From: an uncultured Phocaeicola sp.
GTDB lineage: Bacteria; Bacteroidota; Bacteroidia; Bacteroidales; Bacteroidaceae
Assembly: GCA_948956705.1 (NCBI GenBank)
Contig: CARCZS010000011.1
Coordinates: 1 to 64,000 of the forward strand
Length of the DNA stretch: 64,000 bases
Direction: 5' to 3'
Below the pieces are notes generated by a model. It was not told the origin of the DNA, made no database searches, and saw only the letters and a list, made by a program, of their open reading frames with translations. The translations under genes were made by a program, and so were the position numbers. Of the stretch, positions 50,332 to 59,184 are shown piece after piece (within the stretch, counting starts at the first letter, position 1; every line of letters starts with the position of its first letter).

Positions 50332-51459
50332 ATGTTTTTTAAAGATGTAATAGGACAGGAAGAAGCAAAACAACGGCTCATTGCCGAGGTGAAGGAGGGA
50401 AGAATTCCCCACGCACAACTGATTTGCGGTCCCGAAGGCACAGGAAAGTTGCCTTTGGCAATAGCCTATGCCCGTTACATTTGTTGTGAGAACCGTGGAG
50501 AGCATGACGCTTGCGGCGTATGTCCCAGTTGTGCCAAGTTCAATAAACTGGCACATCCCGATTTTCATTTTGTTTTCCCTGTCATCAAGAAGAAAGCCGG
50601 AAAAGATACGGTGTGCGACGATTTCATCTCGGAATGGCGCCAGTTTGTGATGAACAACCCTTATTTCAGTCTTAACCATTGGTTAAAAGAAATGGGCGCT
50701 GAAAATCAACAGGCACAGATTTTTGTTAAAGAGAGCGACGAGATTATGCGCAAGCTCAGTTTGAAATCCAGTCAGGGAGGCTATAAGGTAATGATTATCT
50801 GGTTGCCCGAGAAGATGAATGTGGAATGTAGCAACAAGTTGCTCAAACTGTTGGAAGAGCCGCCGATGCAGACCGTTTTTCTCCTTGTGTCGGAAGAGCC
50901 GGACGCGCTTTTGCAAACGATTCAAAGCCGGACGCAACGGTTCAACATCCACGGTATCGACGAAGCAGAGATAGCCAAAGTGCTGCAAAGCAAATACGGA
51001 TTGCAGACACAAGACGCCGATGATATTGCCCATCGCTCGGAAGGTAATTTCCTGAAAGCACTGGAAACCATTCACCTGAGCGAGGAAAACAAACTGTTCT
51101 TCGAACTGTTTGTCAGTCTGATGCGTCTGTCCTATCAGCGAAAGATACGCGACATGAAACGATGGAGTGAAGGAGTGGCAGGCATGGGACGCGAACGACA
51201 GAAAAACTTCCTTACTTATTGCCAGCGCATGATACGTGAAAACTTCATGTTCAATTTCCGCCAACACGACTTGGTGTATATGAGCAATGATGAACAAAAC
51301 TTTTCCACTCGTTTCGCTCCGTTTGTCAATGAGCGTAATGTGATGGGAATTATGGAAGAACTAAGTGAAGCCCAGCAACATATAGAGCAGAATGTGAATG
51401 CCAAAATGGTGTTTTTTGATTTCTCGCTAAAAATGATTGTGCTGCTGGTGCAGAAATAA
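50332..51459 (+). CDS. holB: DNA polymerase III delta' subunit
   Basis: A 375-residue clamp-loader subunit. P-loop-like CGPEGTGKLPLAIAYARYICC near 25-45, zinc module CCENRGEHDACGVCPSCAKF, then KSSQGGYKVMIIWLPEKMNVECSNKLLKLLEEPP and the SRTQRF sensor region. The P-loop is followed by leucine in place of the usual threonine or serine, as in delta' proteins that do not hydrolyse ATP. Part of the housekeeping run metF-holB-ricT-gldH. Confidence 0.9.
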   Translation: MFFKDVIGQEEAKQRLIAEVKEGRIPHAQLICGPEGTGKLPLAIAYARYICCENRGEHDACGVCPSCAKFNKLAHPDFHFVFPVIKKKAGKDTVCDDFISEWRQFVMNNPYFSLNHWLKEMGAENQQAQIFVKESDEIMRKLSLKSSQGGYKVMIIWLPEKMNVECSNKLLKLLEEPPMQTVFLLVSEEPDALLQTIQSRTQRFNIHGIDEAEIAKVLQSKYGLQTQDADDIAHRSEGNFLKALETIHLSEENKLFFELFVSLMRLSYQRKIRDMKRWSEGVAGMGRERQKNFLTYCQRMIRENFMFNFRQHDLVYMSNDEQNFSTRFAPFVNERNVMGIMEELSEAQQHIEQNVNAKMVFFDFSLKMIVLLVQK

Positions 51460-51475
51460 CATATATATAACAACT

Positions 51476-52951
51476 ATGGATAATGAGTTTAAATTGAAAA
51501 ACGGAAGCGGCTGTTTGTATTGCAAAGGCTGCGGACGACAGGATAAACAACTGAATACCTACGACTGGCTGGCTGATATTCCCGGAAACGCCGAGGAACA
51601 GGAGATGGTCGAAGTTCAGTTCAAGAATACACGCAAGGGATATTTCAAGAACAGCAATAAGTTGAAGCTGGACAAAGGCGATATTGTTGCTGTAGAGGCA
51701 AGTCCCGGACATGACATCGGAGTAGTGACGCTGACCGGACGGCTTGTTCCGTTGCAAATGCGCAAGGCGAACCTGAAACCGGATGTCGAAATCAAACGTA
51801 TCTACCGCAAAGTGAAACCGGTGGATATGGAGAAATATGAAGAAGCGAAAGCCAAAGAACATGATACGATGATTCGTTCGCGACAAATCGCGCTTAATCT
51901 GAATCTGAACATGAAGATTGGTGATGTGGAGTATCAGGGAGACGGCAACAAAGCCATTTTCTACTACATTGCCGACGAACGTGTTGACTTCCGCCAATTG
52001 ATTAAGGTATTGGCGGAGACGTTCCGTGTACGCATCGAGATGAAACAAATCGGTGCACGGCAGGAAGCCGGGCGCATCGGAGGTATCGGTCCCTGCGGCC
52101 GCGAACTGTGTTGCGCTACATGGATGACAAACTTTGTCTCTGTTTCCACCAGTGCCGCCCGCTATCAGGATATTTCACTCAACCCGCAGAAGTTGGCAGG
52201 ACAATGCGCCAAGCTGAAGTGCTGCCTCAACTATGAAGTAGATGCCTATGTGGAAGCACAGAAACGCCTGCCAAGCAAGGAAATCACACTGGAAACCATC
52301 GACGGCACTTTCTATTTCTTCAAGGCTGATATTCTGAAAGGTACCATCACCTACTCCACTGATAAAAACTTCATGGCAAATATCGTGACGATTCCCGCGC
52401 GACGCGCCTTTGAAATCATAAATATGAATAGACGTGGCGAAAAACCGGAAAGCTTGCTGGAAGCAGCCAAAAAGAATGAGCCGCAACAGCCTGTCGACTT
52501 AGTGGAACAGGAAAGCCTGACTCGTTTTGACAAACGTAAAGGCAATAATAACAACCGCAAGAAAAAGAGGAAAGGAGAGAGCAACGGCAATAACGAAGGT
52601 GCTACTACCAACGGCAACAAACCGCAGCAGCCCAGAGACAGTCAGCCGAAGGGAGAAGGTCGTCCGCCAAAAGCAGAAAACAGACCTCCCAAAGCAGAAA
52701 ATAGACCTCCCAAAGGGGAAGGCCGTCCGCCAAGAGGCGAAGGCAGACCACCGCGTGAGAACAAAGAAAACAGACCTGAAGGAAGACGTAACCGTGAGGA
52801 CGGACGTGAGCGCAACCGTAACAACCGACGTCCCGGTAATGGTGAGAACACCACTCCCACCAACAATAAAAACGGAAATAATAACGGTAACAATGCCCAG
52901 ACTCCGAATGACAAACCCAAACCGCAAGCTCCTGTGGCCGACAAAGAATAA
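51476..52951 (+). CDS. ricT: RicT/YaaT-like PSP1-domain protein
   Basis: A 491-residue protein. The first 300 residues carry the PSP1 C-terminal domain (GDIVAVEASPGHDIGVVTLTG; cysteines of GGIGPCGRELCCATW and KLKCCLNYE). In Bacillus the homologue forms the Y complex that guides RNase Y in mRNA processing. Here a tail of about 130 residues is low-complexity, rich in K, R, N, P and G, with repeated GRPP/NRPP units. Start is the ATG at 51476. gldH overlaps its end by 44 bases. Confidence 0.85.
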   Translation: MDNEFKLKNGSGCLYCKGCGRQDKQLNTYDWLADIPGNAEEQEMVEVQFKNTRKGYFKNSNKLKLDKGDIVAVEASPGHDIGVVTLTGRLVPLQMRKANLKPDVEIKRIYRKVKPVDMEKYEEAKAKEHDTMIRSRQIALNLNLNMKIGDVEYQGDGNKAIFYYIADERVDFRQLIKVLAETFRVRIEMKQIGARQEAGRIGGIGPCGRELCCATWMTNFVSVSTSAARYQDISLNPQKLAGQCAKLKCCLNYEVDAYVEAQKRLPSKEITLETIDGTFYFFKADILKGTITYSTDKNFMANIVTIPARRAFEIINMNRRGEKPESLLEAAKKNEPQQPVDLVEQESLTRFDKRKGNNNNRKKKRKGESNGNNEGATTNGNKPQQPRDSQPKGEGRPPKAENRPPKAENRPPKGEGRPPRGEGRPPRENKENRPEGRRNREDGRERNRNNRRPGNGENTTPTNNKNGNNNGNNAQTPNDKPKPQAPVADKE

Positions 52952-53408
52952 AATAGCCTGCCTGCCGATAGTATGTCTGCTATTGGCCGCATGTAACAGC
53001 AATACAGTTTATCACTCTTACCAATCCATCCCCACAATGGGATGGAGTAAGGGTGATACTCTTGTTTACACCCTCCCGACCTCAATACCCACAGGAACGT
53101 ATAAGATGACTATCGGTATCCGACATCAGGAAAACTACCCTTATCGTGATTTATGGCTGGGTATCAGTCAAAGTGCAAAAGACACGCTCACCTATTCCAC
53201 TGATACGCTGCAACTGTTCCTTGCCGACGAAACGGGAAACTGGAACGGAGACGGCCCCGGCGGATTGTATCAATTCACCCGGCTCTATACTCCTTCTTTT
53301 ACAATCGCCCAAGACAGTGCTTCCAGAAGTATCCGTATCGTTCATATCATGACAGACAATCCACTGAAAGGAATCAGTGATGTCGGAATCCGTTTGGAAA
53401 AACCTTAA
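52908..53408 (+). CDS. gldH: GldH-like gliding motility lipoprotein
   Basis: A 166-residue lipoprotein: a signal ending in LLLAACNS with the lipobox cysteine near residue 24, then a beta-rich domain (YHSYQSIPTMGWSKGDTLVYTLPTSIPTGTYKMTIGIRH and ADETGNWNGDGPGGLYQF). GldH is needed for gliding in Flavobacterium; Bacteroides lack gliding but keep the gene for an unknown envelope role. Its start inside the ricT tail gives a 44-base overlap, suggesting coupling. It ends 4 bases into rodA, in convergent orientation. Confidence 0.8.
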   Translation: MTNPNRKLLWPTKNKIACLPIVCLLLAACNSNTVYHSYQSIPTMGWSKGDTLVYTLPTSIPTGTYKMTIGIRHQENYPYRDLWLGISQSAKDTLTYSTDTLQLFLADETGNWNGDGPGGLYQFTRLYTPSFTIAQDSASRSIRIVHIMTDNPLKGISDVGIRLEKP

Positions 53409-54838
53409 TGGCTTCCTCGTGCCGAGTCAATGCGCAAGAACACAAAGAGTAGGATGGTAAAGCCCCACAAAGAAGAACCTCCATAACTGAAGAAAGGCAA
53501 TGGAATACCAATCACCGGCGTTAATCCGAGTACCATTCCTATATTAATAAAGAGATGAAACAGGAAAATGCTCAGCACCGAGTAACCATATACACGCCCA
53601 AAACGTGTATGTTGTCTTTCAGAAATCACTATCAGCCTTAAAATTAAGGCCATAAAAAGCAGTAAAACAACGGCAGAGCCCAAGAAGCCTTCCTCTTCAC
53701 CCACCGTACAAAAAATAAAGTCCGTATCCTGTTCGGGAACATATTTCAACTTTGTCTGTGTTCCATTCAAAAAACCCTTCCCCAACAGTCCGCCCGAACC
53801 GATTGCAATCTTGCTTTGGTTCACATTATATCCTGCCCCAGCCAAGTCCTCTTCCATTCCCAATACCACTTTGATACGCACTTGTTGATGGGGTTCGAGC
53901 ACATTCTCAAACACATAGTCGGCAGAGAAAAGAAAACCCACAGAGCCAATGGCAAACAGGGCAATATAGAAATAATTACGCATACGCTCGCGCATGGAAA
54001 GAAATATAAGGTAGAAGACCAATGCCACACACAGTCCGTATTGGAACCACGTAATATCAAAAGGAATCACATAATAAGAAAAAAGTAATGCCAGTAGGGT
54101 ACCTCCTGCACCAAAACCAAGAATATACCACACCACCGGCTTCTTTTTACAATAAGAATTAACCAGCAAAGCAGACAGCACGGTTATCAGCAACAAGACC
54201 GAAAACTCTCCAACCGATGTACAGTCATCCACCATCATCTCCTGACTGAAACGGATACCGACTACAAAATAAACCACGGCACAAATTCCGGCAAACAGAA
54301 TGGAACCGGGCATTCCTTCTCTGTATAACATAAAGAAAAATGCCAGATAGACCAATGCAGAACCCGTTTCCCGCTGTAATACAATAAGCAGCATGGGCAA
54401 CAATATCATTCCCACTACCGGAAGAGAATACTTCAACTTACTCATCGTAAACCCATAGACGTTCATAAACTTAGCCAAAGCCAAGGCTGTAGCAAACTTA
54501 GCAAACTCTGCCGGCTGCAAACTGACAGGGCCAAACTTAATCCATGAATAGGAACCTTTTGTATCCTCCGCCAGGAAGGGAGTGGCAAGCAACAGCAACA
54601 TCATTGCCCCATAAAAGATATAGGCAAACATATCATAAAGCTTGTCTTCGAGCATCAACAAAATAAAGCCCAACCCCAATGAACAGGAAATCCACACCAA
54701 CTGCTTGCCGGCACGCGTATCGAAGCTGAAGAAGTCCATCTCACCATAGTCATAACTAGCTCCGCATACACTGAACCATCCGAAGATAACCAATGCTAAA
54801 TAGATACAAATAGTCATCCAGTCTATCGATTTCAACAT
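53405..54838 (-). CDS. rodA: rod-shape peptidoglycan glycosyltransferase RodA
   Basis: A 477-residue SEDS-family protein with about ten membrane helices. It makes lateral-wall glycan with the PBP2 encoded upstream. Family blocks seen are KFGPVSLQPAEFAKFATALALAKF, QRETGSALVYLAFFF and the C-terminal GLTPVIGIPLPFFSYGGSSLWGF. The ATG at 54838, one base past the mrdA stop, is chosen over a start seven codons upstream that would overlap. It is the last gene of the mre operon. The catalytic aspartate region of SEDS proteins falls in the large loop. Confidence 0.92.
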   Translation of the reverse strand: MLKSIDWMTICIYLALVIFGWFSVCGASYDYGEMDFFSFDTRAGKQLVWISCSLGLGFILLMLEDKLYDMFAYIFYGAMMLLLLATPFLAEDTKGSYSWIKFGPVSLQPAEFAKFATALALAKFMNVYGFTMSKLKYSLPVVGMILLPMLLIVLQRETGSALVYLAFFFMLYREGMPGSILFAGICAVVYFVVGIRFSQEMMVDDCTSVGEFSVLLLITVLSALLVNSYCKKKPVVWYILGFGAGGTLLALLFSYYVIPFDITWFQYGLCVALVFYLIFLSMRERMRNYFYIALFAIGSVGFLFSADYVFENVLEPHQQVRIKVVLGMEEDLAGAGYNVNQSKIAIGSGGLLGKGFLNGTQTKLKYVPEQDTDFIFCTVGEEEGFLGSAVVLLLFMALILRLIVISERQHTRFGRVYGYSVLSIFLFHLFINIGMVLGLTPVIGIPLPFFSYGGSSLWGFTILLFVFLRIDSARGSH

Positions 54839-54839
54839 G

Positions 54840-56690
54840 TTATCGCTCGTGTATGCCATAATCTATCCTCCTGTTTTGTATATCATTCGCTTTCACTTCA
54901 CTGTCAGGCGACAATCCTCCTTTCAAATACTGTTCCATCATCAGTGCTCCGATAGGCACTCCATATACTGCACCAAATCCTCCATTCTCCACATAAACCG
55001 CAATGGCTATCTTCGGATTATTCATCGGAGCAAAGCCCATAAAAACAGAATGGTCTTTACCCCTGTTTTGTGCCGTACCGGTTTTACCGCAAACTTCTAT
55101 GCCGGGAATATTGGCTCCCCGACATGTACCGCCCAATACAGCCGCACGCATACCTTGCACCACCGTTTCATAGTGTCGGCCACTCACTTTCGTATAATGT
55201 TTCGTGCTATACAACGTATCCAACGGTTCATCTTCCACCTCCTTCACCACATGAGGAGTAACATAGTAGCCACGATTGGCTATTGTCGCTCCCAAATTGG
55301 CTATCTGCAACGGAGTCAAAGTCACCTCTCCCTGCCCGATGGCAATACTGATGATAGTCAGTCCGTTCCAAGAGCCCCGATAATTCTTGTCATAATATTC
55401 AGCATTCGGAATCATTCCCCGCTTCTCTCCCGGAAGGTCTACACCCAACGGATATCCGAACCCCATCGAAACCATATAGTCACGCCAGGTAGACATCGCC
55501 TTCTGCACCGAACCGTATTTCTTCTTGGCTCCTATCATGTGATACAGTCCCCAACAGAAATAAGCATTACACGAAGTGGCAATAGCCGGAACCAATGCCA
55601 AAGGAGAACCGTGGGCATGGCAACCTACACGAAGACCCGCGTGTACAAATCCGTGATAACAGGAATAGGGTGTCTCGGGTACAATAATACCTTCCTCAAG
55701 AAAAGTGAGCGCCTGCGATGTCTTAAAAGTAGACCCCGGCGGAAACTGTCCCATAATAGCACGGTTCAATAGAGATTTCCAACTATCGCGCGCCAAATCC
55801 AAATGGTTTTTTCCTCGTTGGCGTCCCACCATCAGCCGAGGGTCGAAAGTGGGTGAAGACACCATACATAATATCTCCCCCGTTTCGGGTTCGATAGCGA
55901 CAATACTTCCTATTTTCCCTTCCAAGAGTCGTTCGCCAAGCATCTGAAGCTCCACATCAATTCCCAATTTCAAATTCTTGCCCGGCACAGGAGTCTTATC
56001 ATATTTTCCGTCCATATAACGTCCCTGAATACGCCCGCGAGCATCCCGAAGCAGTATTTCCACTCCTTTTTCTCCACGCAACTGTTTCTCGTAAGAGCGT
56101 TCCACCCCCTGTTTACCGATAAAATCACCACGCACATAATAATCATCCGCCTCTATATCCCGCTTGGAAACTTCAGCAATGTCACCTAAAACATGAGCGG
56201 CTGAATTATAATTATATTGTCGGATGGTGCGCCTTTGAATATAAAAGCCGGGAAATTTAAACAGCTTTTCCTGAAACACTCCACATTCTTCGGCAGACAG
56301 CTGGGTCATAAAAACCTGATGAGTATAAGGAGAATACCCCGGATTAGAACGACGGTCCCTTATTTCACGAATACGCCTTTTAAAGTATTCCGGAGTAATA
56401 TTCAAGGTCTGACACAAGTCAAGTGTATCAAGATTTACCACTTCTTTCATCACCATGGTGACATCGTATGCCGGCTGGTTGTAAACCAATAATTTCCCAT
56501 TACGGTCATACATCACACCGCGGCTAGGATATTGTGTCTTGTTCAGAAAAGCATTGCTGTCCGCATTCTTTTTATAGTCTTCGCTCATAATCTGCAAAGT
56601 GAAAAGACGTATCAGGTAAATCAGTACAATAACAACGACCGACCCACCAATCACATATTTCCGCTTCTCCAGATTATAATCTCTTTCCAC
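54840..56690 (-). CDS. mrdA: penicillin-binding protein 2
   Basis: A 616-residue transpeptidase: one N-terminal membrane helix (VIGGSVVVIVLIYLIRLF), the pedestal domain with RGVMYDRNGKLL, and the transpeptidase domain with PGSTFKTSQ (SxxK), TSCNAYF (SxN) and CGKTGTAQN (KTG). It crosslinks lateral wall with RodA. It is directly adjacent to mreD (no gap), showing a tightly packed operon. Length is typical for Bacteroides. Confidence 0.94.
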   Translation of the reverse strand: MERDYNLEKRKYVIGGSVVVIVLIYLIRLFTLQIMSEDYKKNADSNAFLNKTQYPSRGVMYDRNGKLLVYNQPAYDVTMVMKEVVNLDTLDLCQTLNITPEYFKRRIREIRDRRSNPGYSPYTHQVFMTQLSAEECGVFQEKLFKFPGFYIQRRTIRQYNYNSAAHVLGDIAEVSKRDIEADDYYVRGDFIGKQGVERSYEKQLRGEKGVEILLRDARGRIQGRYMDGKYDKTPVPGKNLKLGIDVELQMLGERLLEGKIGSIVAIEPETGEILCMVSSPTFDPRLMVGRQRGKNHLDLARDSWKSLLNRAIMGQFPPGSTFKTSQALTFLEEGIIVPETPYSCYHGFVHAGLRVGCHAHGSPLALVPAIATSCNAYFCWGLYHMIGAKKKYGSVQKAMSTWRDYMVSMGFGYPLGVDLPGEKRGMIPNAEYYDKNYRGSWNGLTIISIAIGQGEVTLTPLQIANLGATIANRGYYVTPHVVKEVEDEPLDTLYSTKHYTKVSGRHYETVVQGMRAAVLGGTCRGANIPGIEVCGKTGTAQNRGKDHSVFMGFAPMNNPKIAIAVYVENGGFGAVYGVPIGALMMEQYLKGGLSPDSEVKANDIQNRRIDYGIHER

Positions 56691-57191
56691 TTATTTCTTC
56701 CTCCTTATTGCCTCTGCACATAATATACAAACAATTGTAATGGAGGCATCTGTCAATATTTTCAATAATAATACAGGCAGATTAAAGAACGAGAAAGTAT
56801 CTATCACCAGCAAGATGGTACAAAACAAGAACGTACACAACAGAATATACCGGATGTAAGGAAAAATGCCCATACTCTTAACGCCCGGCTCAAAGTCTTC
56901 GGCACTGTCACGCAATGTCACCAGCCTGAGGATAGGCTCACGCATAAAAGCCAGTACCGTAGCTGCAGCAGCGTTCATACCGGGAGTGTTACTGAAAATA
57001 TCGACAGACAATCCGAGCAAGAATGACCATACCATCAATGTATTACGGCTCACACCCGAATTATACTTCAAAATAAAATAAATAAAAAAGAAAGGAGTGG
57101 CATATCCATTTATATGCATACGATTTAACACCAGCACTTGCAACAGCACCAGCCCGACAAACCACTCTATTCTTTGCAGGTAAGTAATCAT
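56691..57191 (-). CDS. mreD: rod-shape protein MreD
   Basis: A 166-residue membrane protein with five or six helices (VGLVLLQVLVLNRMHINGYATPFFFIYFIL; LLGLSVDIFSNTPGMNAAAATVLAFM). The proline and aspartate pattern of the MreD family is present though the family is weakly conserved. Position between mreC and mrdA confirms it. It is part of the elongasome in the inner membrane. Confidence 0.88.
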   Translation of the reverse strand: MITYLQRIEWFVGLVLLQVLVLNRMHINGYATPFFFIYFILKYNSGVSRNTLMVWSFLLGLSVDIFSNTPGMNAAAATVLAFMREPILRLVTLRDSAEDFEPGVKSMGIFPYIRYILLCTFLFCTILLVIDTFSFFNLPVLLLKILTDASITIVCILCAEAIRRKK

Positions 57192-57200
57192 CAGTCCACT

Positions 57201-58049
57201 CTACTTATTCGTTTTAACCTGTTTCTCTAACTCCAACTGTTCTTCCTGCCCTTTCTTCGCAATGACACGGACGTCATTCAGACGAGCAAAATCAGTAAAT
57301 AGCTTAACTCTCAACAAGTAAGACAGGCCATCATGACTATCGGCTATATCATCTACCGTCCCAACCGGAATTCCTGACGGAAACACGGCACTGTGTCCGC
57401 TTGTCACAATGGTATCTCCCAAAGAGAATAATGAATGACGGGGCATATCTTTCACATAAGCATACTCAGACGAGCCGCCGTCCCATTTCAAGAAGCCGAA
57501 GTAATCACTCTTCTTGATTTTACAGCTAATGCTGCTTTTCGAATTCAAAACAGGAATAACGATGGAGTGATGAGAAGAGGTAAGATAAACAATACCTACC
57601 ACACCACTTCCGTTCACTACACCCATTTCACTGCGCACACCGTCTGCCGTTCCCTTGTTTATAGTAATATAATTATCGGCATGGGTAATGCTATTATTAA
57701 TAACACTCGCCTTGAAGATGTCATATTCCTGCAAGGCTTCCTGCTTCATCTGTTCGATGCCACTGCTGTCTCCCGTCGCTTCCGTCAGGGTTTTACGGAG
57801 GCGTTCCACTTGCAGTTCCAGTTCTACATTTTTTTGTACCAATTCATCATTGATGGTTTTCAAATGAAAATATCCGGTGACATTATTGGCTGCATCATAC
57901 ACCGCACCGGCAAGCCGATTGGCAGAGGTAAAGAATGCACTTCCCTGATAACTGTTGAAACGGAATAATAAAGCAAAACTGATTACCTCCAGTAAAACAA
58001 AGAGGAACCAGTAATTGTACTTTAAAAAGAAATTCAGCAGATTTCTCAT
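57201..58049 (-). CDS. mreC: rod-shape protein MreC
   Basis: A 282-residue membrane-anchored protein: helix at about 12-30, coiled coil at about 65-100 (DELVQKNVELELQVERLRKTLTEA), then the two-barrel periplasmic domain (VINNSITHADNYITINKGTADGVRSEMGVVNGSGVVGIV and TSGHSAVFPSGIPVGTVDDI). It links MreB to the periplasmic wall enzymes. 9 bases separate it from mreD. Confidence 0.92.
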   Translation of the reverse strand: MRNLLNFFLKYNYWFLFVLLEVISFALLFRFNSYQGSAFFTSANRLAGAVYDAANNVTGYFHLKTINDELVQKNVELELQVERLRKTLTEATGDSSGIEQMKQEALQEYDIFKASVINNSITHADNYITINKGTADGVRSEMGVVNGSGVVGIVYLTSSHHSIVIPVLNSKSSISCKIKKSDYFGFLKWDGGSSEYAYVKDMPRHSLFSLGDTIVTSGHSAVFPSGIPVGTVDDIADSHDGLSYLLRVKLFTDFARLNDVRVIAKKGQEEQLELEKQVKTNK

Positions 58050-58070
58050 CTTTATTTCTTCATTAGTCTC

Positions 58071-59093
58071 TTATCGCATCAAGAATGAGAAACGGTCTAC
58101 ATTCTTCAGCGCAATGCCTGTACCTTTGGCAACACTCAGCAAAGGATCTTCGGCTATATGGAACGGAATATTAATCTTGTCGGTAAGACGTTTGTCCAAG
58201 CCACGTAATAAAGCACCGCCCCCTGCCAAATAAATACCATTCAACACGATATCGGCATACAGTTCTGGAGGAGTCTGCTCCAATGCGCTCAGGATGGCTG
58301 TTTCAATCTTGGCAATGCTCTTTTCCAAACAATGTGCCACCTCCTGATAATTGACAGGCACTTCCATAGGAAGGGCAGTAATACGGTTAGGACCACGGAC
58401 AATATAATCTTCGGGAGCATCATCGCCTAAATCAGTCAATGCCGCACCTACATGGATTTTGATACGTTCCGCCATACGTTCACTCACCTTTACATTATGC
58501 TGACGGCTCATATATTCCTGAATATCGGCAGTCAGATCATCACCAGCAATACGAATAGAGTTGTTCGACACGATGCCGCCCAATGAAATAACAGCAATTT
58601 CGGTAGAACCTCCACCTATATCGACAATCATATTTCCTTCGGGTGCTTCCACATCGATACCAATACCGATAGCAGCAGCCATAGGTTCAAAAATCAAATA
58701 GACATCACGTCCGCCAGCATGCTCCGCACTATCGCGAACGGCACGGAGTTCGACTTCCGTACTTCCCGAAGGCACACCGATAACCATACGTAATGAAGGA
58801 GAGAAGAAACGATTGCCCATGTTTACCTTCTTAATCAAACCGCGCATCATTTGTTCGCAAGCGTTAAAGTCGGCAATCACACCATCACGCAAAGGACGTA
58901 CTGTGCGAATATTCGGGTTCTCTTTCTCATACATCATTTTAGCCCGTTCGCCTACGGCAATCATCTTGTCAGTGCGACGGTCGAGTGCAACGACCGAAGG
59001 TTCGTCCACTACAATCTTTCCATTATTCAATATGATGGTATTGGCAGTGCCAAGGTCCATCGCAATCTCTTGTGTAAAGGAGAATAATCCCAT
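58071..59093 (-). CDS. mreB: actin-like rod-shape protein MreB
   Basis: A 340-residue bacterial actin. Phosphate-binding DLGTANTIIL near residue 13, connecting VIGVPSGSTEVELRAVRDSAEHAG, phosphate 2 IVDIGGGSTEIAVISLGG near 163, and adenosine motif GIYLAGGGALLRGLD near 290. It polymerises under the inner membrane and positions wall synthesis. First gene of the shape cluster after purH; 22 bases to mreC. Confidence 0.96.
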   Translation of the reverse strand: MGLFSFTQEIAMDLGTANTIILNNGKIVVDEPSVVALDRRTDKMIAVGERAKMMYEKENPNIRTVRPLRDGVIADFNACEQMMRGLIKKVNMGNRFFSPSLRMVIGVPSGSTEVELRAVRDSAEHAGGRDVYLIFEPMAAAIGIGIDVEAPEGNMIVDIGGGSTEIAVISLGGIVSNNSIRIAGDDLTADIQEYMSRQHNVKVSERMAERIKIHVGAALTDLGDDAPEDYIVRGPNRITALPMEVPVNYQEVAHCLEKSIAKIETAILSALEQTPPELYADIVLNGIYLAGGGALLRGLDKRLTDKINIPFHIAEDPLLSVAKGTGIALKNVDRFSFLMR

Positions 59094-59122
59094 AATTTTT
59101 ATTTAGTTGACAGGTACAATGG

Positions 59123-59171
59123 GAGGATGTGTCAAAGCCGGAATCAGTTATCTTCCTTTTGACACACCCTC
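59123..59171 (-). terminator. hairpin between purH and mreB
   Basis: GAGGATGTGTCAAA at 59123-59136 pairs with TTTGACACACCCTC at 59158-59171 (one mismatch). It begins 14 bases past the purH stop but has no T tract, so it may only partly stop transcription into mreB. Confidence 0.5.
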
Positions 59172-59184
59172 TCAAACTATTATA

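Noticed and set aside
52640..52790. Short tandem DNA repeats that look array-like.
   Set aside because: They encode the GRPP/NRPP repeats of the ricT tail in frame; no CRISPR-type repeat/spacer structure. No CRISPR array was seen in the window.
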